Part shown: positions 1 through 7,957 of the stretch, piece after piece
Layout: every line of letters starts with the position of its first letter
How positions within the stretch are numbered: the stretch's first letter is position 1
Source of the DNA: an uncultured Coriobacteriaceae bacterium
Lineage (GTDB): Bacteria; Actinomycetota; Coriobacteriia; Coriobacteriales; Eggerthellaceae
Assembly: GCA_902768975.1 (NCBI GenBank)
Contig: CACXMZ010000002.1
Span: forward strand, 62,001 to 126,000
Direction of reading: 5' to 3'
DNA length: 64,000 nt
Made by a program: the position numbers and the translations under genes
The notes under the pieces: model-generated
Database searches by the model: none
What the model was told of the DNA's origin: nothing
The model's input: the letters and a program-made list of their open reading frames with translations, nothing else

Positions 1-55
1 CAAACCCGCCTCCGCTCTCGAAGTCTTTAGCCGCAGGTAGTCGAAGTGTCAGTAT

Positions 56-156
56 AGAAAGAATCTGGCGCATGCAATAGGCCCGACTGGCGCAATGAGC
101 GTACTTGGTACGCGCAGTGGAGCACGGAGGGCCTAGTGCGGCGCCAGATTCTTTCT
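56..156. repeat. about 100-bp near-perfect palindromic element at glnN 3' end
   Basis: The arms AGAAAGAATCTGGCGC (56-71) and its exact complement (141-156) pair over 16 bp. The pairing continues inward with TGCA-TAGGCCC against GGGCCTAGTGC, and a small apical hairpin GCGTAC-TTG-GTACGC lies at the centre. The right arm overlaps the glnN stop codon (155-157). It could be a structured mRNA 3' end, a terminator without a clear U-tract, or a small palindromic mobile element. No second copy was seen in the window. Confidence 0.75.
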
Positions 157-2245
157 AGGCGTAAAAGAGGATGTCGTTGTACGTAGGCACTGGCCAATAC
201 TTATGGTCGACAATGCGTTCGAGCGTGTCGATTTCTGCGCGCACTTCTTCCATGGCGGGTACCACTTCTTTGGCGTAGCAGTTGGCCTTCTTTTGGCTGT
301 CCTTGATCTTGAGTGCCTTGGCGTGCAGGTCGTTGAGCTTACGATGTGCCAGGTCGACCTTATGCAGGCCCGTAAGCAAGCGGTCGAGCACTACTTCTTG
401 GTCGGCCAGGTTGGCCTTGGGGCATGCTTCGCGCACCGTAGTAATGCCCTTAGCAATCTTGGTGGCATAGGCATTGATGGCCGGGATAAACATGCGGCGC
501 ACCATGCGCTCCATCACATTGCTTTCGATGTTGATAGTCTTGTTGTACTTGTCCAACTTTACTTCGTAGCGGCTGCGCAGTTCCACTTCAGAAAGTACGC
601 CCATTTCTTCGAAAAGCGCAATGGCCTTGGGCGCCACGAGCGCCGGCAGGGCTTCAGCCGTATTGGTATGGTTGGCCAAGCCACGCTTCTTTGCTTCCTT
701 TACCCAAGCTGCGTCGTAGCCATTACCGTTAAAGATAATGCGTTGGTGCTTGGTAAGCGACTTCTTGATGTAAGCAAGAGCCGCCTCTTCAAACTTGGCG
801 CCCTTCAGGCCCTTCATGGCGTCGGCAAAGTCCTTGCATTCCTTGGCCATGGCGGTGTTCAGGACCGTGTTGCAGTCTGAAAGGTTCACTTGCGCGCCTG
901 GCATGCGGAACTCAAATTTGTTACCCGTGAAGGCGAAGGGACTCGTACGGTTACGGTCCGAATTGTCGATGAGGAAGCTCGGCAGTACGTCCACACCTAA
1001 GTCGGTGCGCACTTCGGCAGCCTTCTTGTAAGGCTTGTCGTTGATAATGGAATCAACGATGGCACCCAGTTCGTCGCCGAGGAACACGCTCACGATGGCC
1101 GGGGGCGCTTCGTTGCCGCCCAGGCGGTGGTCGTTTCCTGCCGAAGCCACGCTCATGCGCAGAAGTTCTTGGTAGTCGTCCACGGCTGCAATAACACAGG
1201 TCATAAAGACGAGGAAGCGCAGGTTTTGCATGGGCGTGTCGCCCGGTTCAAGCAAATTGTGCTCGCTCGTCGAAATGGACCAGTTGTTGTGCTTGCCCGA
1301 CCCGTTAATGCCACGGAAGGGCTTTTCGTGTTGCAGGCACACCAGGCCATGATGGCTGGCAAGCAGGCGCATCTTTTCCATGACAAGCAGGTTTTCGTCT
1401 ATGGCGCGGTTGGCTTCCGTGTAAACGCAAGCAAGCTCGTGTTGGCAGGGCGCCACTTCATTGTGCTTGGTTTTTGCTGCAATGCCCAATGCCCACAGTT
1501 CGTCGTCGAGCTCCTTCATGAATTCGTTAACGGTGGGGCGAATGGCTCCAAAGTAATGCTCTTCCAATTCTTGGCCCTTGCAGGGGTCGGCACCGAAGAG
1601 GGTGCGGCCGCACAGCATGAGGTCTTGGCGCAGGGCATAGTCCTTTTCGCTAATGAGGAAGTATTCTTGTTCGCCGCCCACATTGGTGTGCACGCGATGG
1701 CCACTTTCACCAAAGAAAGCCAACACGCGGTTAGCTTCTTCAGAAAGCACGCCCATGCTGCGCAAAAGCGGCGTCTTCTTGTCCAGGGCTTCAGTGGTAT
1801 AGCTGGCAAAGGCCGTGGGTACGCACAGCACTTCGTCCTTGATGAAGGCATAGCTGGTAGGGTCCCAGGCGGTGTAGCCGCGCGCTTCGAAGGTGGCGCG
1901 CAGGCCGCCGTTAGGGAAACTTGACGCGTCGGATTCGCTTTGGATTAGTTCCTTGCCCGAAAACTTCACGATGGCCGTGTCGTCGCTAACGGGGTCCAGG
2001 AAGGCGTCGTGCTTTTCGCTCGTAATGCCCGTGAGCGGTTGGAACCAATGTGTGTAATGCGTGGCGCCATGTTCGATGGCCCAATGCATCATGCCGTCGG
2101 CCACGGCGTCGGCAATTTTAGAGTCGATGGGGCGGCCTTCATGAACGGTTTCCATGAGGGACTTAAAAACCTTCGCAGGAAGGTATTCCTTCATGGCACG
2201 CGGCCCAAAAACCAGGCTTCCGTATTTTTCAGTAATGTCGGGCAT
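155..2245 (-). CDS. glnN: Type III glutamine synthetase
   Basis: Makes glutamine from glutamate, ammonia and ATP in the cytoplasm. The 696-residue length matches the long type III (GSIII) family, not the roughly 450-residue GlnA. Typical stretches are present: an N-terminal KYGSLVFGPRAMKEYLP, the catalytic-core NVGGEQEYFL, and HNEVAPCQHELA followed by HEKPFRGINGSGKHNNWS near the middle. The start is set at the ATG at 2243-2245 because AGGGAG lies just upstream; the open frame extends six codons further to a GTG with no ribosome site. The gene stands alone, downstream of rpsI and its terminator, so it probably has its own promoter. The stop codon lies in the arm of a long palindrome. Confidence 0.95.
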   Translation of the reverse strand: MPDITEKYGSLVFGPRAMKEYLPAKVFKSLMETVHEGRPIDSKIADAVADGMMHWAIEHGATHYTHWFQPLTGITSEKHDAFLDPVSDDTAIVKFSGKELIQSESDASSFPNGGLRATFEARGYTAWDPTSYAFIKDEVLCVPTAFASYTTEALDKKTPLLRSMGVLSEEANRVLAFFGESGHRVHTNVGGEQEYFLISEKDYALRQDLMLCGRTLFGADPCKGQELEEHYFGAIRPTVNEFMKELDDELWALGIAAKTKHNEVAPCQHELACVYTEANRAIDENLLVMEKMRLLASHHGLVCLQHEKPFRGINGSGKHNNWSISTSEHNLLEPGDTPMQNLRFLVFMTCVIAAVDDYQELLRMSVASAGNDHRLGGNEAPPAIVSVFLGDELGAIVDSIINDKPYKKAAEVRTDLGVDVLPSFLIDNSDRNRTSPFAFTGNKFEFRMPGAQVNLSDCNTVLNTAMAKECKDFADAMKGLKGAKFEEAALAYIKKSLTKHQRIIFNGNGYDAAWVKEAKKRGLANHTNTAEALPALVAPKAIALFEEMGVLSEVELRSRYEVKLDKYNKTINIESNVMERMVRRMFIPAINAYATKIAKGITTVREACPKANLADQEVVLDRLLTGLHKVDLAHRKLNDLHAKALKIKDSQKKANCYAKEVVPAMEEVRAEIDTLERIVDHKYWPVPTYNDILFYA

Positions 2246-2288
2246 AGCATGCTCCCTTTTCACAAATTACTTGTTCACATAATAGTAT

Positions 2289-2320
2289 AAAAAAGTTCGA
2301 CGGCCCGAAAGCCGCCGAAC
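2289..2320 (-). terminator. Rho-independent terminator of rplM-rpsI
   Basis: Read on the minus strand, GTTCGGCGGC-loop-GCCGTCGAAC forms a strong stem (2295-2320) followed directly by a run of six T. It sits 25 bp past the rpsI stop and separates the ribosomal operon from glnN. Confidence 0.85.
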
Positions 2321-2345
2321 AGGTACCCAATGCGAATTCCAAAAA

Positions 2346-2738
2346 CTAGCGCTTCGAGAACTGGGGACGCTTGCGGGCTTTCTTCAGACCGTACTTCTTG
2401 CGTTCAACCATACGGCTGTCACGCGTAAGGAAACCAGCCTGCTTAAGCTCTGCGCGATATTCGCCAGCCTCCAGAAGAGCACGAGCGATACCATGGCGCA
2501 GGGCACCCGCCTGGCCAGACACGCCACCACCATTGCAACGTGCGATTACGTCGAAATGGTTCATGGTGTCCGTTACCTTAAACGGAGCGCAGGCCATGTC
2601 GATAAGCTGCTGCCTACCAAAATAGTCGAGCGCTTCCTTGCCATTAACCGTTACCTTGCCGCTACCGGGCACGAGGCGTACACGTGCGATGGCGTTCTTC
2701 CTACGGCCGGTGCCGTAATACATTGCTTCACCTGCCAT
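2346..2738 (-). CDS. rpsI: 30S ribosomal protein S9
   Basis: Small-subunit ribosomal protein of 130 residues, the usual length. It carries the S9 signatures [16 protein letters not shown] near the N-terminus, [19 protein letters not shown] in the middle and the basic tail [12 protein letters not shown] that reaches the P-site tRNA. It follows rplM with only three bases between stop and start, the standard L13-S9 operon. GGAGGG precedes the ATG with good spacing. A terminator follows. Confidence 0.98.
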   Translation of the reverse strand: MAGEAMYYGTGRRKNAIARVRLVPGSGKVTVNGKEALDYFGRQQLIDMACAPFKVTDTMNHFDVIARCNGGGVSGQAGALRHGIARALLEAGEYRAELKQAGFLTRDSRMVERKKYGLKKARKRPQFSKR

Positions 2739-2741
2739 AGC

Positions 2742-3176
2742 TTAGCCCTCCACTTCAATCTTGACGGGTTTTTGTGCCATATGCGGATGTTCAGCGCCCG
2801 CATAGACCTTCAGCTTCTTGCCCATGGCACGACCAAGCGTGTTCTTGGGAAGCATGCCCTTGATGGCACGTTCGACAACGCGCTCGGGATGCTTTTCCAT
2901 GGCTTCTGCGAAGCTTTCTGCATGCAGACCGCCGGGGAAACCGCTGTGGCGGTAATAGGCCTTGTCGGCAGCCTTCGCACCCGTAAGACGGATCTTGTCG
3001 GCGTTGATGATAACCACAAAGTCGCCCGTGTCTACGTGCGGGGTGTATTGTGGCTTATGCTTGCCCTTCAAAATGGTTGCAGCCTTGGTGGCAAGACGAC
3101 CAAGCACTTGGTCTTCAGCGTCGATTAAGACCCAAGCGCGCTCGACCTCACCGGGCTTTGCGTAATACGTCTTCAC
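2742..3176 (-). CDS. rplM: 50S ribosomal protein L13
   Basis: Large-subunit ribosomal protein of 144 residues, the normal length. Recognisable L13 blocks are [35 protein letters not shown] and the [20 protein letters not shown] motif. The start is a GTG (3174-3176) preceded by a near-perfect GGAGGAATG ribosome site. It is the first gene of the rplM-rpsI operon, with a promoter about 195 bp upstream and hence a long leader. Confidence 0.98.
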   Translation of the reverse strand: MKTYYAKPGEVERAWVLIDAEDQVLGRLATKAATILKGKHKPQYTPHVDTGDFVVIINADKIRLTGAKAADKAYYRHSGFPGGLHAESFAEAMEKHPERVVERAIKGMLPKNTLGRAMGKKLKVYAGAEHPHMAQKPVKIEVEG

Positions 3177-3400
3177 TTACATTCCTCCAATGTTGTTGGC
3201 AGGGCTGGCGTACGAATTGCGGCCGCCAAGCCTTGCTTGTTTGTTTTCAAAAGTGCAGTTCGTGCATGCGTTCGGGATCCTACTCCAAACACGGGCGTTC
3301 AATTCTGGACAATTGCACGCACCGTTTTGCACCAAACATGCGTTTACGGGGCTTTTGAAAGCAACTCGAGAAGTATAGTGCGCGAACTGCGCTTACGCAA
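3177..3400 (-). promoter_or_regulatory. rplM promoter and about 190-nt 5' leader
   Basis: On the minus strand TTGCGT (3395-3400) and TATACT (3372-3377) are separated by exactly 17 bp, a good sigma-70-type promoter. Transcription from it would give a leader of about 190 nt before the rplM GTG. A leader this long in front of L13 fits autogenous control as known for ribosomal operons in other bacteria, but I did not match it to a described L13 leader fold. Confidence 0.6.
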
Positions 3401-3468
3401 GAAAAAATACCCTGCACAAGGGCATTTTCGCAGTTTGTACACGAACGAGTTTGAGCCTTGTGGGGGCC

Positions 3469-5142
3469 TTAGGCCTGAACCACTACCTGTTGTGGCACCA
3501 CGTAGCCGCTTATCTGTTCCATGAGCATGGCGACCTTGCTCCCCCAAATGGGTGTTGAACAGTAGATGTCGCCCATGGCGGTGAGTGAAGGCGTGGTTGC
3601 CAGGCCCGTTTGGGAACTGGCCATGCCATAGTGCCAGGCTTCGATGGCTTCTTCCCAACTGCCCCAACCACTTGCCAGATTGTACGGGTCGCTGTCGGCG
3701 GCGCCCCAGCCCCAGGCATTGTGCGGCTTAATGCAATAACGGCCACCGCTGGACTCAACAATACTTACTGCAGCACACAGGCGCGGGTCCACCTTATAGA
3801 CATATGCCTGGCGCGCCATTTCATTACCATAGCCCTGCAGGGGTGCACCCTGGGAAACAAAGAATGCGTCGATAGCGGGGCCCCACTTGGCCACGAAATC
3901 TTTTTCTTCAAGCGCGAAGTCGAGCCCGCAACCATAGGAAATAGCACCTTCAAGACCCACGAGCGAATCGACCGTGTCATACCATAGGCCTGCCTGGGCC
4001 AGGGCGTCAGCACGAACGCCGTTCGACGCAAGGTCCCAGTCCTTGGCGGATTCTTTTAAGTCCTTAACGCCTTCGATTTTGTCGCTCAGTTTTTCAACGC
4101 TCGTTACCGCTTCCTTGCTCGCTTGGCGTGCCTGGCTGGCAAGTTTTTCAATTTCAAAGGCGGCTATATTGCCTTCGTCTACCACTTCTTCAAGAGCCTT
4201 TTGGGCTTCCGCCTTTTTCTTTTCAACTTCTTTTATTTCGGCTTCGATTTCAGTAATGCGCTTTTCCTTAGCGGCAATGTTGTTTTCAATTTTTTCCACG
4301 CGGGCGTCGGCAGCTTCTTTGGCCTTCGCCTGGGCAAGCGCCACGCGTTCAAGCAAGTATTCGCTCGTTTCAGCTTCCGTCGCGTTGCTTACCCCCACCA
4401 ATACGGCAACGATGCCGTCTTGGCCTGCCTGCGAAAGCTCCTTGTCTACCAAAAGCAAGCCATAGAGTGCTTCGGCGCGTTCTTCCTTGGCAACTTTAAG
4501 TTCAGCCTGGAAGCCTTTAATGGCTTCTTCGCATTCCTTGCGTTCTTTGTCGAGCGGTTCACGCAGACCCTTGGCAGCTTCAAGTTCATTCCAAGCAAGG
4601 GCGAGCTTGTCGAAAGAAGGGGCAAGATTGGCCTGAAGTTCAGCCATGCTTCCCAGCTGACCAAGCGCTTCACTGGCAGCGTCAAAAGCCTTGTCGTAGG
4701 CCCGCTGGGCTTCTTCAACGTTCTTGGCACGCGCGGCAGCTTGGGAATCTTCGGTTTCGGTTGAAAGGTTATTGCGCGAAGAAGTGGCTTCGGAAGCACT
4801 CGAAGCATCCGAAGTGTCTTGACTGCTTGCGTCGTCGTTTGTAGTGCTGCTCGGTTCGCTGCTGGGCGCTGGCGCCGGGGCAGGTGCTGGCGCTTCAGGT
4901 TCAGGCGCCGCCGGTTCGGGCGCTTCGCTCGGAGCCTCTTCCTGGGCTGGCGCAGGTTCTGAAGAACTCGATGCTGCCGAAGATTCTTCCGCTTCGTCTG
5001 CAAAGGCGAAAGTAGCAGGCGTGCCAAACAGGACCAAGGCAGCCGAAAGCAGCACGGCCAAAACCATGCGTGCGTACTGCCTTATGTATATGCTCTGCTT
5101 CAATTTCGTCCTTAATACGTGCGAAATTCTATAGTAGCACAT
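3469..5142 (-). CDS. Secreted coiled-coil protein with lysozyme-like C-terminal domain
   Basis: Predicted exported protein of 557 residues. A basic N-terminus and hydrophobic stretch (about residues 26-47) form a signal peptide. A low-complexity Ser/Ala/Pro/Glu region (about 50-130) follows, then a long charged coiled coil (about 140-380). The C-terminal 130 residues contain PRLCAAVSIVESSGG, NAWGWGAAD and GSWEEAIEAWHYGM, which look like a lysozyme or glucosaminidase fold, with IVES offering a candidate catalytic Glu. The coiled coil plus hydrolase layout recalls PcsB-type cell-wall hydrolases. Catalytic activity is inferred. AGGT lies 5 bp before the ATG used; a later start nearer the hydrophobic segment is possible. 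Confidence 0.65.
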   Translation of the reverse strand: MCYYRISHVLRTKLKQSIYIRQYARMVLAVLLSAALVLFGTPATFAFADEAEESSAASSSSEPAPAQEEAPSEAPEPAAPEPEAPAPAPAPAPSSEPSSTTNDDASSQDTSDASSASEATSSRNNLSTETEDSQAAARAKNVEEAQRAYDKAFDAASEALGQLGSMAELQANLAPSFDKLALAWNELEAAKGLREPLDKERKECEEAIKGFQAELKVAKEERAEALYGLLLVDKELSQAGQDGIVAVLVGVSNATEAETSEYLLERVALAQAKAKEAADARVEKIENNIAAKEKRITEIEAEIKEVEKKKAEAQKALEEVVDEGNIAAFEIEKLASQARQASKEAVTSVEKLSDKIEGVKDLKESAKDWDLASNGVRADALAQAGLWYDTVDSLVGLEGAISYGCGLDFALEEKDFVAKWGPAIDAFFVSQGAPLQGYGNEMARQAYVYKVDPRLCAAVSIVESSGGRYCIKPHNAWGWGAADSDPYNLASGWGSWEEAIEAWHYGMASSQTGLATTPSLTAMGDIYCSTPIWGSKVAMLMEQISGYVVPQQVVVQA

Positions 5143-5165
5143 TGTCTACCTGAACAGGGGACTTT

Positions 5166-5198
5166 AAGAAAAGCCCCACGTTTGTAACATGGGGCTTT
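5166..5198 (-). terminator. Terminator after the SPFH gene
   Basis: Read on the minus strand, AAAGCCCCATG-TTACAAA-CGTGGGGCTTTTCTT is a GC-rich stem ending in a T-rich tract, just past the stop of the SPFH gene at 5203. Confidence 0.8.
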
Positions 5199-5202
5199 GT
5201 AA

Positions 5203-6141
5203 TTATTGACCAGACTCGTTAGGCGTATTGAAAGAAGCCTGTTCTGCCACCAACATCTGCTGGAACATATTGCGGCTCTGGTTGAAGTCGCTCGGCAGAA
5301 CCACGGTGGTGGCGTTGCCCTTCTTAGCAAAGTCGGACATCATTTCGGTCCACTGGGTATAGAGGAACAGTTCGTTAGCTTCCTGTTCAGAAACGCCCGA
5401 GCTCGCAATGGTGTCCAGGCTTTCCTTAATACCCTTAGCAATGGCAATACGCTGGGCGGCAATACCATTACCCGTCTTCTCCATGGCTTCGGCTTCTGCT
5501 TGAGCTTCCGTTACGCGCTTGATCTTCGCGGCGTTTGCCAAACTCTGCGCTGCTTGCTGCTGACGCTGGGCGGCGTTAATGTCGTTCATGGACTGTTCAA
5601 CGCTGGCCGGCAGCTGGATGCCCGTAATAAGCGTGGAAACCAGTGTCCAACCATAGCTGGCCATGGTGTGCGAAACGGTAGCGTTCACGTCGTTGGCAAT
5701 GTTGTCCTTCTTTTCGAAGACTTCGTCGAGCGTATAGTTCGGAATGGACGAACGCAGGGCGTCAGCCAGGTAGTCATGCATCTGTTCGATGGGGCGCGCA
5801 AGCATGTAGTAGCTGCGGTAAATGCCTGACTCTTCAGGCGCGTTGCCCCAATTGTAGTCCACATGGTACTGGGCGGAAACTTCCAAAACGATGGTTACGT
5901 TGTCGGAAGTTTTTGCATCGATAGTGAAGCCTTCCTTCATGGTACGCATGGAAACGCGGGTAACCTTGCGGTCGATGAAGGGTATCTTCATGTGCCAACC
6001 AGGGTTGGTAATACGATGGAACTTACCCAGGCGTTCAATAATGATGGCTTCTTGCTGGCGCACGATGAAGAAGATGCTTCTTCCGAAAATGACCAGCAGC
6101 AACACAATAATGAACAAGAAGGTTAATAATCCGCCAAGCAT
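5203..6141 (-). CDS. SPFH/Band 7 membrane protein (stomatin-like)
   Basis: A 312-residue protein with one N-terminal membrane segment (about 3-27) followed by the SPFH core: VRQQEAIIIERLGKFHRITNPGWHMKIPFIDR and the region around LARPIEQMHDYLADALRSSIPNYTLDEVF. An Ala/Gln-rich coiled coil (about 185-245) drives oligomerisation in this family. Such proteins form membrane scaffolds and often modulate proteases or membrane domains (QmcA/paraslipin type). It is a single gene with its own terminator. Bases 6142-6290 upstream hold no gene. Confidence 0.85.
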   Translation of the reverse strand: MLGGLLTFLFIIVLLLVIFGRSIFFIVRQQEAIIIERLGKFHRITNPGWHMKIPFIDRKVTRVSMRTMKEGFTIDAKTSDNVTIVLEVSAQYHVDYNWGNAPEESGIYRSYYMLARPIEQMHDYLADALRSSIPNYTLDEVFEKKDNIANDVNATVSHTMASYGWTLVSTLITGIQLPASVEQSMNDINAAQRQQQAAQSLANAAKIKRVTEAQAEAEAMEKTGNGIAAQRIAIAKGIKESLDTIASSGVSEQEANELFLYTQWTEMMSDFAKKGNATTVVLPSDFNQSRNMFQQMLVAEQASFNTPNESGQ

Positions 6142-6290
6142 TTCTTTTCCTTTCGAACCGTGCTTGCTTGTTATTTGCTGTTACCAGCATAACGTACTTC
6201 GCCTTGTTGCACGAAGCTTTTTACCAAGCCGTTACGAGGGAATAACAGAAAGGCCTCGTGTGAGCTGGGGGGAATGGGGGATTATTCACG

Positions 6291-6971
6291 CTAGCTTGGC
6301 AGGCAGGACTGTACCGTTGCTTCAAGCAAGGCCGCATGGAACAGCAGGTGCGGGTTTTGGCTTTCTTCGGCGATGGCGCGGGCTATGCCAAAAGCAGTGT
6401 CGGCCAAGTGTTCGACCATAAAGGTGTCGCGCAGGATAATCCAGTCGTGGGCGCTGGCCGCGTCTTCACCCTTCCAAGCTTGGAATTCAGCGGCTGTCAC
6501 ATAGGCAGCGTAGTCGAGCTCGCACACGATGTGGTCGGCCGGTTCCCGCTTGCCCGCCTGCAACTTCAAACCCAAGTCGCGAAACAGCGCGTCCACCACC
6601 ACGCGTTCACTCTGGCGCGCCGCAAGCGAACCACCACGCTGCACCCAACGTGTACCCACCAAAGGCACCAGGCGCGGCATGGCATAAAACAGGCGGGTGT
6701 GTTCCACACGCAATTCGTGGGACCGGCTTTCAGCGTCCAGGGCGGCAGCATTGCTAAAGCGCACGGCCGCATTGAGGAGCTCTTCCCCTTCGAGCCCTAC
6801 CAGTTCAGCCAAGTCGACGGCATGGAGCAAAAAGCCTTGCGAAGTAAGCCATTCTGCCTGTTCAAGAGTGGGGTAAGAAAAGGCGCGCGCCAAAAGCAAG
6901 AAGAGGTGCGCAAGCGCGTCGGTACGGGATGTTGCCACGCCAGTAAGCGGAAGAGTGCGGAATTGTTCCAC
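6291..6971 (-). CDS. TorD/DmsD-family molybdoenzyme chaperone (copy 1)
   Basis: Cytoplasmic chaperone that would hold a molybdopterin oxidoreductase until cofactor insertion and TAT export. About 226 residues, all-helical, with the family motif around REPADHIVCELDYAAYV (E-x2-D-H-x3-E-L). I place the start at a GTG (6969-6971) preceded by AGGGAGGGG, instead of the upstream limit of the frame. It follows the tandem-wHTH regulator at 7014-7844 on the same strand and closes the respiratory module. A second TorD-like gene is at 9342-9968, so two chaperones serve one visible catalytic subunit. Confidence 0.75.
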   Translation of the reverse strand: MEQFRTLPLTGVATSRTDALAHLFLLLARAFSYPTLEQAEWLTSQGFLLHAVDLAELVGLEGEELLNAAVRFSNAAALDAESRSHELRVEHTRLFYAMPRLVPLVGTRWVQRGGSLAARQSERVVVDALFRDLGLKLQAGKREPADHIVCELDYAAYVTAAEFQAWKGEDAASAHDWIILRDTFMVEHLADTAFGIARAIAEESQNPHLLFHAALLEATVQSCLPS

Positions 6972-7013
6972 GAAAGCCCCTCCCTCTTTTCGACCTGGCG
7001 CAGAGCCTTGCAC

Positions 7014-7844
7014 CTAGGCAAACAAATACAAGCAGCTTTCGACGGCAGCCACCACGTCTTCGCGGCGTTCGGCGCTAATGCGGTCAAAAGCTTCTAAAAT
7101 CTTAACGCGCAAACGGTCCAGAATCAACGCAGCGCGTTCGGTACCTTCCGTGGTAATAGTTGCGGCGTCGGCAAGACGAATGAGATGCCTGTTTTCAAGT
7201 CCGTCGAGTACCGAAGCCGTAATTGATGCCCCGGCAGAAACACCCAAGCGTTGCCCTATGGCTTCTTCGCAGAGGCCCTGGGGGAAGACCATCAGAATAC
7301 ACATGACCACAAACTGCGAAATCGAAAGGTCAACGCGGGCGCATTCCTGCACCATGTATTGGTTGGCAAGATAAAGCAGACGCAAAGGCTGGCTGGGAAT
7401 AATGCCCGCTGCGATGCGCGTTGCTTCTTCCCCTTGAAGGCCATGAAGCTGGGTGGCAAACTGTTCGAAGCGTTCTTCGGTAATGCGCGTGGTGCTATCT
7501 ACCAAGGAAAATGCAAGGCTTTCGTCGACGGTGTTAATACGATTGCGCCCTTTCAGGGTTGCGTGGAGGGCGAATTTCCTGCGGTCGTTTGCCAGGCGCT
7601 TCCGTTCAACCAGTTCTTTTTCTTCCAGCAATTCACTTGCCGTTTCAACGCTACCCCACACGTTCGCGTAAGCACGCTTTATGTTTTGCAAGGGGAAGCC
7701 CTCGGGCATTTCCGCGATTTCAGTGAGCAGAGCATATTCGAGGGGGCTTATGTCGCCCACGTGCATGCACACCGCGTCGATGCTGGTGTACAAATAGTGC
7801 AGCACGATATAGGTTTTATAGTTGTCTAGAATCGGTTCGTTCAT
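7014..7844 (-). CDS. Tandem winged-helix (MarR-like) regulator
   Basis: 276 residues that appear to hold two MarR-like winged-helix units, roughly 1-130 and 150-270. Each has a helical start, a recognition-helix region (ANVWGSVETASELLEEKELVERK; SAGASITASVLDGLENRHLIRL) and a wing-like ending (NDRRKFALHATLKGR; ADAATITTEGTERA). The two-unit organisation matches the regulator at 13494-14249 at the other end of the module. Likely a local transcription factor; its ligand is unknown. No strong ribosome site precedes the ATG. Confidence 0.65.
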   Translation of the reverse strand: MNEPILDNYKTYIVLHYLYTSIDAVCMHVGDISPLEYALLTEIAEMPEGFPLQNIKRAYANVWGSVETASELLEEKELVERKRLANDRRKFALHATLKGRNRINTVDESLAFSLVDSTTRITEERFEQFATQLHGLQGEEATRIAAGIIPSQPLRLLYLANQYMVQECARVDLSISQFVVMCILMVFPQGLCEEAIGQRLGVSAGASITASVLDGLENRHLIRLADAATITTEGTERAALILDRLRVKILEAFDRISAERREDVVAAVESCLYLFA

Positions 7845-7887
7845 GGTGTCATTGTAACAATTCGCAATACCTCGTTTTACCGCTGCG

Positions 7888-7957
7888 CGCCTTCACTGCT
7901 AGTTGCCTTCATTGCCAGTCGCCTTCATTACTAGTCGCCTTCACTGCTAGTCGCCTT
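7888..7957. repeat. 16-bp direct tandem repeats, about 4.5 copies
   Basis: Units start at 7888, 7904, 7920 and 7936 with consensus CGCCTTCAYTRCTAGT, followed by a partial fifth at 7952. They overlap the last codons of the ferredoxin gene (stop 7947-7949) and run into its 3' flank. Because 16 is not a multiple of 3, copy-number change would alter the 3' end of the gene. Confidence 0.85.

Noticed and set aside
1127-1924. 265-codon plus-strand open frame over glnN
   Set aside because: Antisense to glnN, no recognisable protein features.
7888-7957. Short CRISPR array
   Set aside because: Units are directly adjacent without spacers, so it is a simple tandem repeat. No cas genes are present.
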